A DNA stretch of 12,990 nt, taken from positions 1-12,990 of the forward strand of contig JAOUPL010000028.1 of assembly GCA_029879825.1 (NCBI GenBank), given 5' to 3'. Of this stretch, positions 12,644-12,990 are shown one piece after another. The notes under the pieces were generated by a model that was given only the letters and a program-made list of their open reading frames with translations, made no database searches and had not been told where the DNA came from. Both the position numbers and the translations under genes were made by a program. The DNA is from Candidatus Bathyarchaeota archaeon (GTDB taxonomy: Archaea; Thermoproteota; Bathyarchaeia; Bathyarchaeales; Bathyarchaeaceae). Numbering within the stretch: position 1 is the stretch's first letter; each line of letters starts with the position of its first letter.

Positions 12644-12990
12644 ATGAAACGTGAAGATTTCCTTCGAGAACCCGTAGTGCACATGAAACTTAACTCTGAA
12701 ATGACCGTTAACGAACTCATCCAGCAATTCGGCAATTCAGGCTGTTTTGGAGCTGGAAGATTATCAACTGCCTGTGACATTTTCGAACGAATGACTCGAG
12801 ACGACGAATGCACAATCTTTCTCGCCATCGCCGGAGCAGTTGTTCCCGCTGGATTACGCACCGTCATCTCTGACATTATTCGGAAAAAACTAGTTGATGT
12901 AGTTGTAAGCACAGGAGCAAACATGGTTCACGACCTTATCGAGGCGCTTGGAGGGCATCATTATAAGGGACATTGGCTTGTCAACGACTC
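12644..12990 (+). CDS. dys: Deoxyhypusine synthase, N-terminal part (cut by window edge)
   Basis: Transfers the aminobutyl group of spermidine, through NAD, to one lysine of translation factor aIF5A, the first step of hypusine formation. It is present in archaea and eukaryotes and rare in bacteria. The 115 visible residues include FGNSGCFGAGRLSTACDIFERM (29-50), FLAIAGAVVPAGLRTVISD (59-77), VVVSTGANMVHDLIEALGGHHYKG (86-109), which form the NAD-binding first half. The catalytic lysine and the spermidine site lie beyond the edge; family length is a little over 300 residues. The ATG has GAGGAG six bases upstream. It appears to be the first gene of its own unit. Spermidine use and aIF5A modification follow from the family. 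Confidence 0.95.
   Translation, partial: MKREDFLREPVVHMKLNSEMTVNELIQQFGNSGCFGAGRLSTACDIFERMTRDDECTIFLAIAGAVVPAGLRTVISDIIRKKLVDVVVSTGANMVHDLIEALGGHHYKGHWLVND

Noticed and set aside
1..12990. CRISPR array, insertion sequence, integrase or toxin-antitoxin pair
   Set aside because: No regularly spaced repeats, transposase or integrase motifs, terminal inverted repeats or small paired toxin genes were seen; the genes look chromosomal.

Overview
The window looks archaeal. It carries a deoxyhypusine synthase, a short crenarchaeal-type OB-fold single-stranded-DNA-binding protein, DUF211, a small TRAM protein, a thiolase/DUF35/HMG-CoA-synthase cluster of archaeal type, AT-rich TATA-like boxes 25-30 bases before likely transcription starts, and T-run terminators. 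The gene set fits a TACK-type archaeon, perhaps a Bathyarchaeia-like lineage. That placement is inference; no rRNA or other decisive marker is present.

Left part (1-1204, minus strand): a two-gene NAD salvage operon. A nicotinamidase-like isochorismatase hydrolase is read first, but it is interrupted by a one-base shift in a run of six A/T. A nicotinate phosphoribosyltransferase follows and runs off the left edge. Next come a plus-strand six-helix membrane protein (1384-1914, distantly SpoIIM-like) and a minus-strand pair made of a TIGR04076-like small protein and a four-helix membrane protein (2109-2910).

Centre (3110-5825): the most interesting part, a tight two-gene plus-strand operon. 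The first gene is a thiolase homologue that appears to have lost the nucleophilic cysteine (Met in its place), the GHP histidine (Asn) and the HDCF-type histidine (Tyr). The second, one base later, is a single polypeptide joining a DUF35 zinc-ribbon/OB domain to an HMG-CoA synthase whose catalytic Glu, Cys and His all appear intact. Archaea normally use separate thiolase, HMG-CoA synthase and DUF35 proteins that form a substrate-channelling complex. This variant may do different chemistry, for example aldolase-type cleavage.

Right of that: a membrane-anchored coiled-coil protein with C-terminal helix-hairpin-helix repeats (6084-7166); a DUF211 + VIT1/CCC1-like transporter operon (7244-8141); a Yip1-like membrane protein with a large inserted extracytoplasmic beta domain (8286-9407); and a MacB-type ABC exporter pair overlapping by four bases (9479-11451).

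Right end: a 325-base stretch with no convincing protein but several long-range complementary arms (11558-11750, possible structured RNA or leader); an SSB whose best ribosome-binding site points to a CTG start; a TRAM protein with an Arg/Gly-rich head and acidic tail; and the first third of deoxyhypusine synthase (12644 to the edge).
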